A stretch of DNA of 64,000 nucleotides, from NCBI RefSeq assembly GCF_024868665.1, contig NC_079898.1, positions 13,805,406 to 13,869,405 on the forward strand, written 5' to 3'. Positions 35,472 through 46,939 of the stretch are shown here, piece after piece. The position numbers were made by a program, and so were the translations under genes. The notes below the pieces were generated by a model that did not search any database, was not told the origin of the DNA, and saw only the letters and a list, made by a program, of their open reading frames with translations. Within the stretch, counting starts at the first letter, position 1, and each line of letters starts with the position of its first letter. Origin of the DNA: Triplophysa rosa. Its lineage: Eukaryota > Chordata > Actinopteri > Cypriniformes > Nemacheilidae.

Positions 35472-36018
35472 AAAAAGATCTTGAGGCCATGCACGGAAAT
35501 GGACGAGAAACATGTTTTCTCTTCGTAAGACATGCAAAACTAAAAATAAGCATGGTTAAATTTATTGCATATGTATAATGTGTACAAGCACCTCAATGTT
35601 TTAGTTGTTCTAAACTGCATATAGCTGCGCAAACGTGATATTTGGCAGCTGGAAGAATCAACTGTTGTACACTCACGAGTGATTTCTTTCATTGTGCAAA
35701 TTGACATGCACCTTAGTACGAAACATTGGTAAAAACATCATTCGGATGCATTGTCTAATACCACCGCTATAATTTTCCTCTTTGGTTGAGCTGAGCTCCT
35801 GCGTCCCTCCCTGTACTGTAGCCTACTTGTCTGACGCTCGTTCCCCACACTTTTGAGAACGGGCCCGTTCCTTGAGTTGCCAGGTATTCATTCTGAGCAT
35901 GAATACAGATTAAGAAACTCAACAATTAACATTTATCATTAGAATACAAATAAACATTTATACATTATGAAAGTAGCCCAAAAACCCACAACCCACGGCT
36001 CCATAATATTTCCCGCAA
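35472..36018. other. Intronic, nothing recognised
   Basis: 'gagttgccaggtattc' near 35874 resembles the repeat hinted at near 35178, so the two could bound one decayed element. This is not certain. Confidence 0.4.
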
Positions 36019-36048
36019 CTGCAGAAACGCCTCGGTGGACACAGCCCC
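36019..36048. mobile_element. Harbinger-like MITE, end fragment
   Basis: 'acgcctcggtggacacagcc' matches the right end of the 3714-3995 element and is followed by TTA at 36049-36051. The rest of the element is not visible. Confidence 0.7.
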
Positions 36049-36051
36049 TTA

Positions 36052-37848
36052 AATCACTAGAACAGCTAAATAATTAGGAAATAAAAATATAATGACTGAC
36101 TGACATTTGATTATATTGTACTGTAGGTTTATACAAGCATTTTTGCGTTATCTCACATTTGATTTCTTACAGTATGTACTGAATGTTTTACAGCAGTCAA
36201 TAACTCCTGCATTAAACATGTTTGAAAACTTTCTAATTATAACACACACTTTGAGGCTGTAATTAGAATTGACTAAAACACTTTCTGCAAAGCTGTTCTG
36301 TTATATACATGTCATTGAAACTAATTTCTCTTTACTGCTCGGCTTAATGTGATGGGGCTTCATTTAACAGCTATTGACATGAGACACTGAGTCATAATTA
36401 TTTCTGTATAGCATTTGCGTATGCATGTATAATTACAGTACAATGAAAAGAGATCTAAGGAGGAAAAAATGTTGTGAAAGAAACTCGGCTTTATTAGCAT
36501 ATAATTTGCACTCCGTTGAAAATGTTTTTTTTTGTATCATTTTTTATTTTTATTTTATATTTTAGTCACAATCACTCAGGAGCAACAGTTTTCAGGAGCA
36601 ACAATTGCTGCTAATGGGCATCTGGGTGGTTTTAATCTCAGTCCAGAGTCCATTGAATTTCAATTCTTTTCTCATCTCATGGCTTTTGCTGTAAAAAGAT
36701 TCTCAAGGCACCATTTAGAATTCCTCAGATCCCACATTGTAAGAACCCCCTGGAGTACATTTAGGTAACCCTAAAGACTCCTAAACAGCCAATATATACA
36801 TGAGTATATAAAGAATTATTGCAGTCTACTGTATGTTTCTTAGAGAATTGAAAGGGTTCAGTGTTTTTTTTTCCTTTGGTGCATGATGTGCTTAATTCTT
36901 TTTAGCTAACCCCTATTTTCACTGCAGTTGTTTGGATCATCAGATAAAACTCATCCAGTGAGTGCACTTCATTGTTCATTGCCGATATGACTGCTCGAGT
37001 CCATCAAATAAGCAGACCAGGGTTACCCTCGGGTCAAGAAAAAGACATATGAATGCTTCTCCACACAGGACTAAAATGACCAGCATTAGTTCCTAGAGCA
37101 TCACTAGAGATCAGATTATACAAAATCAAGACCCATGACCTCCAATCGACCAAAACTCCTGATAGAAGTGGTATTTTGTAAGCACTGCGTAAAATAAATA
37201 CATTTTGAAAATCAAATCTGATAATGAATGTCAGTGGATAGCAATATTAAAGAGGGAGATAAGAGGTCCGTTATAAAGGTGTTTGAATGCTCTGGAGGAG
37301 GGCGGGTGATAAGCAGAGAATTTTAATGCTTTGCTTATCAAGATTTCATTGGCTTTTTCAATCATAAGGCACATCACACTCCAGGTGGCCTTCAGCTCCT
37401 GAATGCATTCAGAGCTCATATTGCGGTCAGACTGTTACAAGCTGAACATAGCACTTCCTTCAGCAGTCTGCCTTCTTCCCTGAAAGACTTGCGCACTAAA
37501 ACTCATTGAAGTTCAATGGGTAGAGTAGAACTGTGCTGCTGGGCTGCATGCAGTTTAGATGGACAGAGCTAAAGCATGTCTTAAAAATGAGCCTACAACT
37601 AACTTGATCTTCTAAAGTTCAATTGACCATTTCGCAAGAAGTAAACACTGGTTAAGAAGCACTTCTGGTTTCATTTTATTATTATTATTTAAATTTTACT
37701 CATATAGTTGCTGTGTGTCATGTTTTGGAGGATCCATTGACAGAAAGGCAATATAATATACATAACTATGTCTTCAGAGGCATATAAAGACCTTACATAA
37801 TGAAGCATTTTGCTTTTATGACCTTAGAATGAGCTATTTCTATCTACA
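36052..37848. other. Intronic, nothing recognised
   Basis: No mobile element ends or exon seen. Confidence 0.5.
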
Positions 37849-38090
37849 TACACCGCAGGTCCCCTTACATGGAATTCGCCATGTTGTTTCTACAGTAGCC
37901 CTAAACAGACAAACTGCTCTACAGAGCATGTTTTGTAAATATGTTATCTCCTTTGACAAAGAAGCGAAAACATGACAACATCTTAGTCCTGTGTCAGCCT
38001 CCGTAGTGCTTCGAAAGGGAGGGGTGGAGTGAGCCGTTGGTTGCAATTTGCAACCTCACCACGAGATGCCGCTAAATTTCACACACATTT
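37849..38090. repeat. Dispersed repeat, copy 2 (most complete)
   Basis: It shares blocks such as 'gacaaactgctct', 'gaagcgaaaacatgac' and 'gtgcttcgaaagggaggggt' with 1-192. It begins further left, with 'accgcaggtccccttacatg'. No coding frame or obvious inverted ends. Confidence 0.75.
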
Positions 38091-40905
38091 TGATTCGGTT
38101 ACAAATGTCTTGTTGGTGTTATTTTGTTGAAATGTTTGTGTACTGTGTAAAAAAATGAAACGGCAAGTTCTTCTAGACCAGCATTGGACCAGCTTTGTTT
38201 ACGTGTTCCGAAGTGCAGTGATCTTTCTCATAAGTACAAGAGTATTTTTTGTAACTAGAGAGGTTTGGTGCAATTTACTTCTGTGTTGTCATGGTTATAA
38301 GTTCAACAGCTATTCAAAGTGACTTGCATCACAGTATTTTAACATTTTTATTGGTTTGCATATTTCTTTACAACTAATACATGACTTCCCGAACCTGCTT
38401 ACAATAGCTTTCAGGATCTGGTATGCAGAAATAAATAATAAAAGGGTTGATAAAAATAGTAACAAAATAAGCAAGCCAGGAAGCGAAAAACAAGCAAAAA
38501 ATAATTTCCCTGAAGAAAAGCATTTGTAAACAAGCGTGCTTTGTAAAAGTGTTAATTGAGTCGGTAGCTCAAAGGTTGTCTGAGAGTTTGGGACTCGTGA
38601 CTAAAAGCTGATTCACCACTTTTTATTGTTTTAGTTGAGACAAGTAAGTTTCATTTGGATAATCCAAACGATACAGCAGACACATATTTTTTATTACAAA
38701 TGTATGTAGATTAAATGTCATGAAGACATTTAAAATGAATACAAGGATCTTGAAATGATCACAAGAAGGGAATTAATGGTTGGTGTAATGTAACAAGTAT
38801 CATCTATTTTCATGTTTTGTGATTTTCTCTAAACTCATCCTCTCCACGGAGTAAACTTGTCATATAGAGAAAAAAGACAAATGTCACAACTTTGTCAATA
38901 TGCTTTTGTGCTTTAGCTATTTGTGTTTACACTGTAACAGAGATTAAGTTGCTGCTGTGTAGATTTCTATAAAGGCAAGTTGAGTGGTTTTAACTCTACA
39001 GAATATGTTTCACTGTTGCATCTTTTTGATTTACGTTGTGAAACAGTCATCTAATTTTATTCACCTCTCCTTGCATCTGTTGGCAGCCAATAAAATTGCT
39101 TGTTAAAAGTTAAAAGAACACCTGTCACAAGCTTGAAGTTGATGGCGACATAAATACAAGTGCATGAACAGCTTGAGTCAAGCAGCTAGGAGAGGCTCTT
39201 AGCCTGCTTTAGGATAGAAAGAGCAAATTAGTTTTCCATCCATATCCTCTCGAGTTTCAAAATGAGGAGGGTCAGCCGAAGGTGAGCGAGGAGCATGAGA
39301 CGAGTTGAGCTATCTTTAATTTTCAGGTTTGCTAACAGCAGAGCGTGAATTATTTAAGACATTCTCTTTCAATTGGAAGGCCAGGCGAGGAGGTCAGACA
39401 GAAAAGGGAGGAGTCAGAGGGGTCTCGTTGTCTACATGCATTCATGTATACAGATTACGCTCAGCGTACTTCAGTTGAGGCAAGACAGCATTATTAGCCA
39501 GAAAGGAGTACCTAGTCTAATTAACTTTAGATTATGGATCTTTATTAAATCAAAGACATACTGGCACTATGCTTGAAGGGTCAGATCTACTAAAAACACA
39601 CATTGTATATTACTACAGTATGTGGTCACTAAAAAGTTGTTGAATGACGTTTTATATATGCATTTACATGGTCAGATCTTAGTCTGGCAGGCAGTGCTTG
39701 AGTTGAGTTAAGGGGAGATTGGCATTATAGAGCCCCCATAAGAGGTTAAAAATAGATTTAGGGGTCCTTCAGACATTTTTTTAAATAATAATTACAAATC
39801 TATAATTTGTGCAGATAAGATACAGTAAATATTGTGATTTAATTATTTACAATAATTAAGTCTATTACGTCTTTTTTTAGGTGAATTGTGTCTCTTTAAA
39901 AAAAATAAGTGGTTTATATCGTTTACTGTTTGTTTATCACATCAATAGTAGCTTGGGCAAAAAATGAATGCTAAGAAGTCCCCACTTGGACGTAGAAATA
40001 GAGGTTTAAACTAATTTTGGGGGTAATTTTATCCCTCTTCCTCTCTCTTTGTTTGTTAGCCTCTGCCAAGTGTTAATAGACATTCCGATCATATATTTAG
40101 AATTTTTAAAAATATTTTCTATTAATAACCATTTTAAAATAAGTTTTAAGATTTTTGGCCCCACCCCAAAAAAACATCTCATGACTTAATTTGAGCATTG
40201 CTGGCAAGGCCCCTGGAAACAGGTAATCATTTCTGGTAGTCTTTTGATATGGGTGATTTGGCTCAAAAATATTAGGAAACATGGGTTTTGGGGAGAACAA
40301 AAAATAGTAGCCAGGAGTCTAGAGGTCAGCTTGTACTGTATGTCCCAAAATCCCTGGTTTTCAGTGTTGTACTGTGTTGCCCAAGGTTTTAGAAGCCCTA
40401 GACACTATGAGACCCCATGGGACCAGCCCTACCAGACTGGTACATTGCAGTATAATACATTTCCCAGAATCACTGATGAGTTTGAAGGACTTTCCTTTTC
40501 TTATTATTATCTTCTAACTTTCATCCACGCAGACTATTGCATATGATTGGGTCTGAAATGAAGTTCTTTTCCAAAGTCAAAGACAGCAACATGAAATCAG
40601 ACCCTCTCTTTGCAGTGATAATAAGTGCTATTCGATCAGCTCGAAAACAAGATTATTGCTGAACCAATGTGGTCAAGAAGAAAAAGAATGAATATTGCAG
40701 AGAGCGATAATCATTTTACAATGACACAGAAGAGAACTATTGTATTAAAATAAGCGTTCCTTAATAAAATATTATTATTGCCAGTTACACTAAGGCTTGT
40801 GTTTCAATGTTCTAATGGTCATAATCTTATTGCACACGGTCAGATATGAAACATAAGAATTTATATATTAATGTAGACTTTTCTGAGTTTTATTAGGAAT
40901 CTAAT
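38091..40905. other. Long TE-poor intron block
   Basis: 2.8 kb with no repeat termini, apart from a short 'accagc' patch near 38180. Short ORFs only. Confidence 0.45.
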
Positions 40906-41011
40906 CAGCCTCCATAGTGCTTCGATAGAGGGGGGAGGGGTGGAGTAAGCCTTTGGTTGCAATTCGCAACCTCACCACTAGATGGTGTAAATATGTATAC
41001 TGTGCCTTTAA
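40906..41011. repeat. Dispersed repeat, copy 3 (3' part only)
   Basis: 'agtgcttcgatag', 'tttggttgcaattcgcaacc' and 'tcaccactagatg' match the right parts of copies 1 and 2. The left half is absent. Confidence 0.75.
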
Positions 41012-41744
41012 GGTTGACTGTTTTTAGAGGATACAAGTTCTTTGGTTGAATTATTTTTCTTTTAAAAAATTGTTGTTTAAGCACAAAAACGACCTATTCC
41101 ATTCATTGTCCATACAGAACCCAAAACCAGTCTGAGATGTTTTAGGACTCTTGTCTGGAGCTCTTCTCTACATTTTCCAGCATACTACCGGGTTGACCAG
41201 GGGTGCCATGCTGCAAAGGAAATGGCCCTGTGAGAGCCCTTCACAGTACCTGTACCCTCTCACAGTTCTCTTCACTCGATTCAACAGATCACAGCAGGTG
41301 AACGGTAGCCTCTGTGCTAACAATAATGGATACTTCAGTTGTGCACCGCCAACTTCATTGGATGATACAGTGCAGATCAGTGATAACGTTAGTTTAAACA
41401 TAACAGGTTGCTGTTTCTGGGTCTTAGAGCTTGAATGAAATTTAGGCGGTCGGGAAATGGCTTTGCACTTTGAGCACCTTTTCACACTGCTGAAAATCGA
41501 TGCTCCCTGCCTCTTTCTCTGCGCTGTATGTTAAAAGTGGCTGCAGATCTGATCATGGACAAAGTGGTCAGGGGTTACAAGAGTGAAATCTATCATTTCT
41601 CTTTTGTTTGAGGGCCGGGAAAATGGCTCTCTCAAAATGTCAAATGTTTAGTCTGAATCAGTGCTTTGCAAGTGCTTTTAAAACTTACGTTGGCTGCAAC
41701 ATGTTCTGAGCGAATAATATCGCAGTGTTTGTTTTAGTAAGAGA
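41012..41744. other. Intronic, nothing recognised
   Basis: Overlapping ORFs of 95-105 codons on both strands near 41151-41485 lack motifs. I regard them as chance. Confidence 0.5.
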
Positions 41745-42283
41745 GCTGTCAAACAATTAATTGCAATTAATCGCACCTAGAATAAAAGTTTGTGTTTACA
41801 TAATATATGTCTGTGTACTGTGCACATTAATTTTGTATTATAAACATAAAAACATACACATACATGTATATAGATTTAGGAAATATTTAGATGTATTTAT
41901 TTATATTTACCAGAGCATGTGAGCGACGCGGAGCAAGAGCATTTTTATAAATTGAAAACAATTAGGCTTACTAGACACATTTAATGTCGGGATCTGAGCG
42001 GGATTTGGTTTACCCGTGAGCGTAACACGAGCGGAGCGTTTGCTTGTCCGTGAGCGACTGAGCGAAGCACACGGTCATATAGCGAAATATTGAGCGGAGC
42101 GACACCGCTCACATGCTCTGATATTTGCCAAAAATTTTATATATATAAAAACGTTTATACATTTTTGTTAAATATTTGCATGTATGTATATGTTTTTTAA
42201 ATACAAAATTAATATGCACATAACACAGACATATATTATGTAAACACAAACTTTTATTCTGGATGGATTAATCTTGTAACAGT
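41745..42283. mobile_element. Palindromic MITE interrupted by a hAT MITE
   Basis: The arms 41746-41880 and 42150-42282 are near-identical inverted copies. Both contain 'aataaaagtttgtgtttaca' or its complement, with ends 'ctgtcaaac' and 'cttgtaacag'. The centre holds the insertion at 41911-42120. Confidence 0.85.
41911..42120. mobile_element. Small hAT MITE, 210 bp, nested
   Basis: The ends 'cagagcatgtgagcg' and 'cgctcacatgctctg' are perfect inverted repeats, and 'gagcgga'-type motifs fill the inside. The flanks atatttac (41903-41910) and atatttgc (42121-42128) are an 8-bp duplication with one change. Its high G+C marks it against its host element. Confidence 0.88.
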
Positions 42284-43450
42284 ACTATTCAGTAAATTTA
42301 GTGTTGCTTTTATAATATATCCTCTCCAAAATACTGTTCAATTATTGTAATACAAACAAAGATCATTTCTGAAACCTTGCCAAATGTTACACTTTTTTTA
42401 TATAAGTAAATATTTATTAAAGGTTTTTATGATTAGCTATCAGGTTGCTTTAATTGGTATTTACTGTGTATGCATGTTGTCCATTATGTTTCCTATGAAA
42501 ATGAAAATTATGAACTTTATAAACAGGTGCACATGGCTGTCGAGCTGTTATAAACACGCTGAGTTCTGATCATTAGCAATGCATAGCGTTGCTATGTGCA
42601 TGTTCTTCTCACATTATGGCAGACTCTTGACAGCTGGAGACTTGGTATTTATATCTATCTGTGCTGTAAAGCTGCCTGTTAGTTAGAACGATCCACACCT
42701 CCTCCCAGCATCCCCCTCCCTCATTTGTTCCTGCTAATTAATGACCGTGGCGCTAATTAAAAGCCGGGCAACACTCAATACATTCTGAGTCCTTGAGAAA
42801 TATGAACATTTCCATTTGCAGGCACAAAGACTAACAAATAATCACTACCTATATATTATTATGCGAAAAGGTGCCGGATGAAAAGTGTCTAGTATGTTGC
42901 ATAGAAAAAGTAATGTTGCCTTGTCAATAAAGAACTCGGTTCAGAGTATTCAAATATTTCATGATAAAATAAAGGGAACACTTTGCCATAACAGACAGCA
43001 AAGAGAGAGAGAGAAGAAAGGCTCTGCGTAAAAGACAGATCACTGTCGTATGCTGAGCAACAGGAGGCCGCTGTGTTAAATGTATCATTTCTCCACATAA
43101 ATCAAGCTTGTGAAGAAAATGTCCGATGAAAGAAACAGGCCGAATGTGGAGCCACGCGTGTCTCCTGGGCAAAGTTCCACACCTCTACTTCTTTTCATAC
43201 ACTTCCCACATTTGAATTGCCACCGTTTGCCAGTTGCCACATCCCATACTGTGCTCATAATAACTCTTCCTCATGATGTTACCCTAGCACTTGATCTCTG
43301 TATAAATGGTCATCCTGTAAATTTGTACTGCACTAGTTTCTAATCTCACAGATCTTTATCAGCTGCGTGCAAGTGAATCTATCAATTGGGGTAAGATTAA
43401 TTGACCAAAGATCTTTCTGGCCTGAGATGTTGTACTGTACGTGTTACACT
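42284..43450. other. Intronic, possible regulatory patch
   Basis: At 42690-42780 a non-repetitive block contains 'gctaattaatgacc' and 'gcgctaattaaaag', two homeodomain-type sites. There is no evidence beyond the motifs. Confidence 0.3.
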
Positions 43451-43458
43451 ATGACAAG

Positions 43459-44120
43459 CAGGGATGGATTACTGACCGGGCCAATGGAGCCAGTGCCCAG
43501 GAGCCCTTGAATACCATAAGCCCAAAGGGGTCCTGGGCTTCAAGGTTGCACCATCCAGTTTGGTACAGAGAACCCAACAACAATGAAAACAAATGTTTAT
43601 CTATTTTGAATATATGGGTTCCGTAGTCTATACAATGCCTCTGTGGATACCCTGTAAAAAATGAAATGATCAACAAATCATAGCAACATATGTTTTTATG
43701 TTACTTTAACTTATTAAATTAAATTTAACTTATTAAAAATTAACTTATTAATTAAATTACAGCACATTTAAATTGCATTTTCTGAATCTTTTGCTTGACG
43801 ATTTGATGTTTACAGATATGTGTCACAGGGGCATTTTATTGTGAGAAATGATTTTTTATTTATGTGATGCATTAAATGCGTGTGTATTTGACAGTTAATT
43901 AAAGACGTGTGTTTAAAACACCGTGTAGCTAATAATTCACTTTTATAACCCTGTACAGATTATTTTTAGCGTGGCGCAGGCATTTGACGCAGAGTTCGAA
44001 CGGTTTTAATATTCATTATACTCTTAACTTTCACTTATAACGGACATAACGGAAAAATTGTGGGGGGGGGCCCTTGGAGGTAACTGGCCCCGGGGCCCTT
44101 TCAAGTCATAACCGTCCCTG
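43459..44120. mobile_element. hAT-type element, 662 bp, 8-bp duplication ATGACAAG
   Basis: The ends 'cagggatggatta' and (reverse complement) 'cagggacggttatgac' are inverted. The perfect duplication atgacaag is at 43451-43458 and 44121-44128. The subterminal parts carry 'gggcc' motifs, and the middle is A+T-rich. No transposase. Confidence 0.92.
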
Positions 44121-44245
44121 ATGACAAGCACAGATTCCTGTAACGTCTTATGTGCTGGTTCCTACGGTGCAAACACAACAAAAAGCGGGTACTTCGGCAA
44201 ATCGTCCCGGAACTATGAAATCGTTCCTGCGGTGCGAAAACCACT

Positions 44246-44315
44246 TTAGACATTAAAGGTTCTTTATGGAACCGCCAAAATAGGTTTTTATGGCATTGGG
44301 AAGCACATTTTTAAT
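44246..44315. mobile_element. Degenerate fragment related to the 14627 MITE
   Basis: 'aaaggttctttatggaacc', 'ttttatggcatt' and 'gaagcacatttttaa' follow the order of motifs in the right half of 14627-14889. Confidence 0.5.
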
Positions 44316-45120
44316 GATATATATTGATATATATATTATATAATTAATGAATATATTATGGATATTATTTTCATATTTTCACAGTGGGTTCAAGTGTGTG
44401 GGTTAGTTATCAAGTATGTAGACATTGATACATGATAGGAAATGGCCATGACTGTGTCTGTGAAATTCAGGCTAAAGTCTATAATCTAATTATGAGATTA
44501 GAAGCATCAAAGTTTGATTTAAATAATTCATTTTACTATGATTTTAATATTTCACATAGCCTTACTCACTCAATATTAAAGACATCAAGATTATATTTTC
44601 ACAGAATGTTCTGTATATAAGATGATTAAATGGAAAAAACCGTAAATGAAAAAAAGACTTGAATTTTACAGACAGGGTCACAAATATACACATTTATTTA
44701 TTATTGAATAATTCTTCAGCTTCAACATTTTTCTCTGTTTCAAGATTTTCCACTGTGAAAAGACACTAGTGGGTTGCTTCAACTTGTGCTTGGCTCCATT
44801 CTTCTTGATAAAAAAAGTCTTAAGTCTGTTTCATAAACATTGCTGCATATTATTTGTTTTCCGTTGCACAGAAAACAGCTCATGTTCTTCAGAAATTAAG
44901 CCTGGGGAAATGTAGTGAAATATCATAATTAATAACCAGGCCCACACAGAACCTGTGTCCGCAGAACTCCACAGAAAGCAGATTTGAAATGGAGTCCTCA
45001 CCATTGATTGGCTTTTATTAAACATTTCTGCTTATTTGATTGCTTTCTGCTATCAATTGTAGTATAGTATTCTGAGCTAGATTTAATACATTTGATTAGG
45101 TTTAAATCTATATTCTCTGG
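44316..45120. other. Intronic, nothing recognised
   Basis: A+T-rich, with short TA-rich patches near 44320-44350. Confidence 0.5.
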
Positions 45121-45128
45121 ATTTCCAC

Positions 45129-45432
45129 TAGGTATGCACCAATACCATTTTATAAAGACCGAGTACCGATATTTTTTTCTGGTACTCGCCTGTACCGATG
45201 CCTGTACCTTTTCACAACACAGTGAGGCTAATAAAAATAGAATAGCTTCATAATTACAAACAACACCTTAAACACAATAATTTTATGTGCTTGTCACAAA
45301 CTTTCAAAGCAAATTTCACAACAAATTTCAGTCAGTTCGGTCAGATATGTCACATGAGGTATCGGTCTTTGGTATCTATCGTATCTTTGGCATTTTAACG
45401 AGTACATGAGTTTAGTATCGGGTGCATCCCTA
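45129..45432. mobile_element. Degenerate hAT MITE, 304 bp
   Basis: The ends 'taggtatgcaccaatacc' and (reverse complement) 'tagggatgcacccgatac' are imperfect inverted repeats. The flanks atttccac (45121-45128) and gtttcaac (45433-45440) agree at six of eight positions. Internal 'gtaccgat' motifs repeat. Confidence 0.75.
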
Positions 45433-45440
45433 GTTTCAAC

Positions 45441-46247
45441 CCCAAACTGTTGTATAATCTGAATATTCTGTCCATGTCTGTTATTAACTGATGGAAAGCT
45501 GCAAAGCCAGTCAAATTCATTATATTCCTTATATGTTGTATATATACTGTATATACAGTAACACAGAAACAGTGCTGAGCTGGTCTCAAAAATAGACGCG
45601 TTTTCTGTTGAAACGGACCATAAATAGAATATGCAACATTAAATTGAGCGCTGATCCACTGTAAAAGCGATAAAATGTTCTGTGTACCCAACAGAGGCTT
45701 ACGGCTTACGTTATCTGCTGAGACTCGTGTGCATGGCATATGCATATGCTCCATTTGTACCCTGCCATTTAGAGTCAGGGACATTACTCTTTGTCACATT
45801 GCTCTCCTGACTCAACCAGCTGAAAGCAGGATTAGCCTCCAGTGTCTTTGAAAAGTCAAGAAGTGAGGGAGAAATGAGGATAAAGTGATGATAGGAGAGA
45901 GAGCAAGACAGGCAGAAAGACATGGGCAGTTACAGAGAGAGAGAGAACAAAAACCTAGACTCAGAGGGACACGGCATACACATTTTATATATAAAAGACA
46001 AGCATTTCATTTCCATATTTAGTGAAGACTGAATGATCTTATTCGAGCAGGCAGGGCCACGCGAGGCAGAAAACCTGCAAACACACTGTGGCCATGATTT
46101 CCAAATCAATCTGCAACAGATGCGTGACACGGCAAGTCTGGATTTCCCATCTGATTACCAGAAAGCCCTCTCGCATTTTTCACTCTCATTGACTTGGAGA
46201 TTCATTGCTATGAGATGCACACAGAACACTATTGAGAAAAAGTGTGT
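45441..46247. other. Intronic, nothing recognised
   Basis: It contains a short palindromic 'gtatatatactgtatatac' near 45538 and a GA run near 45934-45946. Confidence 0.5.
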
Positions 46248-46700
46248 TTTATGGAGGTGGGTGGCCTAATGGTTTCAGCTCAGGGCTGATAACTGGAAGG
46301 ATGCTGTTTCGATCTTCCCGTGAACTATAAACCATTGTGCCCTTGAACGAGGCTCTTGACTACAGTCGTAGGAACCATTATAACTGGAGGTTGTCTAAAT
46401 AGAAATCATCTAAAATGAGGTAAAGGAGCGTGTAAAACGGACAGCTTTAAGACCCAGCACAAGCTCCAACCGATTGGTTATGGCAAAAGCACATCATCGG
46501 TTATCAGTAATTCTATTAAGGCCCACTTATCTACTTTCCACTTCGAATCACTTAGGACCACTTATTAATATTTAGATCTTTCCTCCATTTTAGATGGTTA
46601 CTACGCCACTGCTCTTAACCTCCGGGTGCTCTGAGAGATCGCCTCTGTAATATGTGAACTGTACATCGCTTTGGATAAAAGCGTTTGCTAAATGACCTCA
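46248..46700 (+). repeat. tRNA-derived SINE directly upstream of the nrg3 exon
   Basis: The head 'ggtggcctaatggtttcagc' is A-box-like and 'gctgtttcgatcttccc' is B-box-like. 'gtgcccttgaacgaggc' belongs to the fish SINE body, and the tail 'cgctttggataaaagcgttt' then 'gctaaatgac' ends it. The middle is diverged, so one 450-bp copy is the simplest reading but two fragments are possible. Its tail stops about 30 bp before the exon's splice acceptor. Confidence 0.7.
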
Positions 46701-46732
46701 TCCTAATGATGCTTTCCTTTCTTTCAAATCAG

Positions 46733-46806
46733 GTGTAAAGAGGGCTTCCAGGGTATTCGCTGTGACCAGTTTCTGCCCAAGACCGACTCCATTCTGTCTG
46801 ACCCAA
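46733..46806 (+). CDS. nrg3: Neuregulin-3 exon, C-terminal half of the EGF-like domain
   Basis: Neuregulin-3 is a membrane-anchored EGF-family growth factor whose EGF-like domain binds the receptor ErbB4, mainly in the nervous system. The 74-bp exon has an acceptor 'tttctttcaaatcag' and a donor 'gtgagt'. Read from its second base it gives 24 codons. CKEGFQGIRCDQF supplies the last two cysteines of the EGF fold (C-x8-C with the G-F-x-G core), and then comes the juxtamembrane part LPKTD ... LSDP. This run is distinctive of NRG3 within the neuregulins. The first base completes a codon from the previous exon and the final A starts a codon finished in the next, so the flanking introns are phase 2 and phase 1. 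The other exons are not in view. A fish may carry nrg3a and nrg3b, and I cannot tell which this is. Confidence 0.93.
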
Positions 46807-46939
46807 GTGAGTAGTGTTGTTTTTCGCTTCAGTAAATCAAATACAAACACATGGACTTCTCCTGCACAACAAGTCCAGATCTATTGACCCTTTGAAAATA
46901 TCACATGTAAACGTTTCAATGTCTGAAATGAGCATACAG

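Noticed and set aside
45395..45784. 129-codon minus-strand ORF
   Set aside because: It begins inside a hAT MITE end and has no motif.
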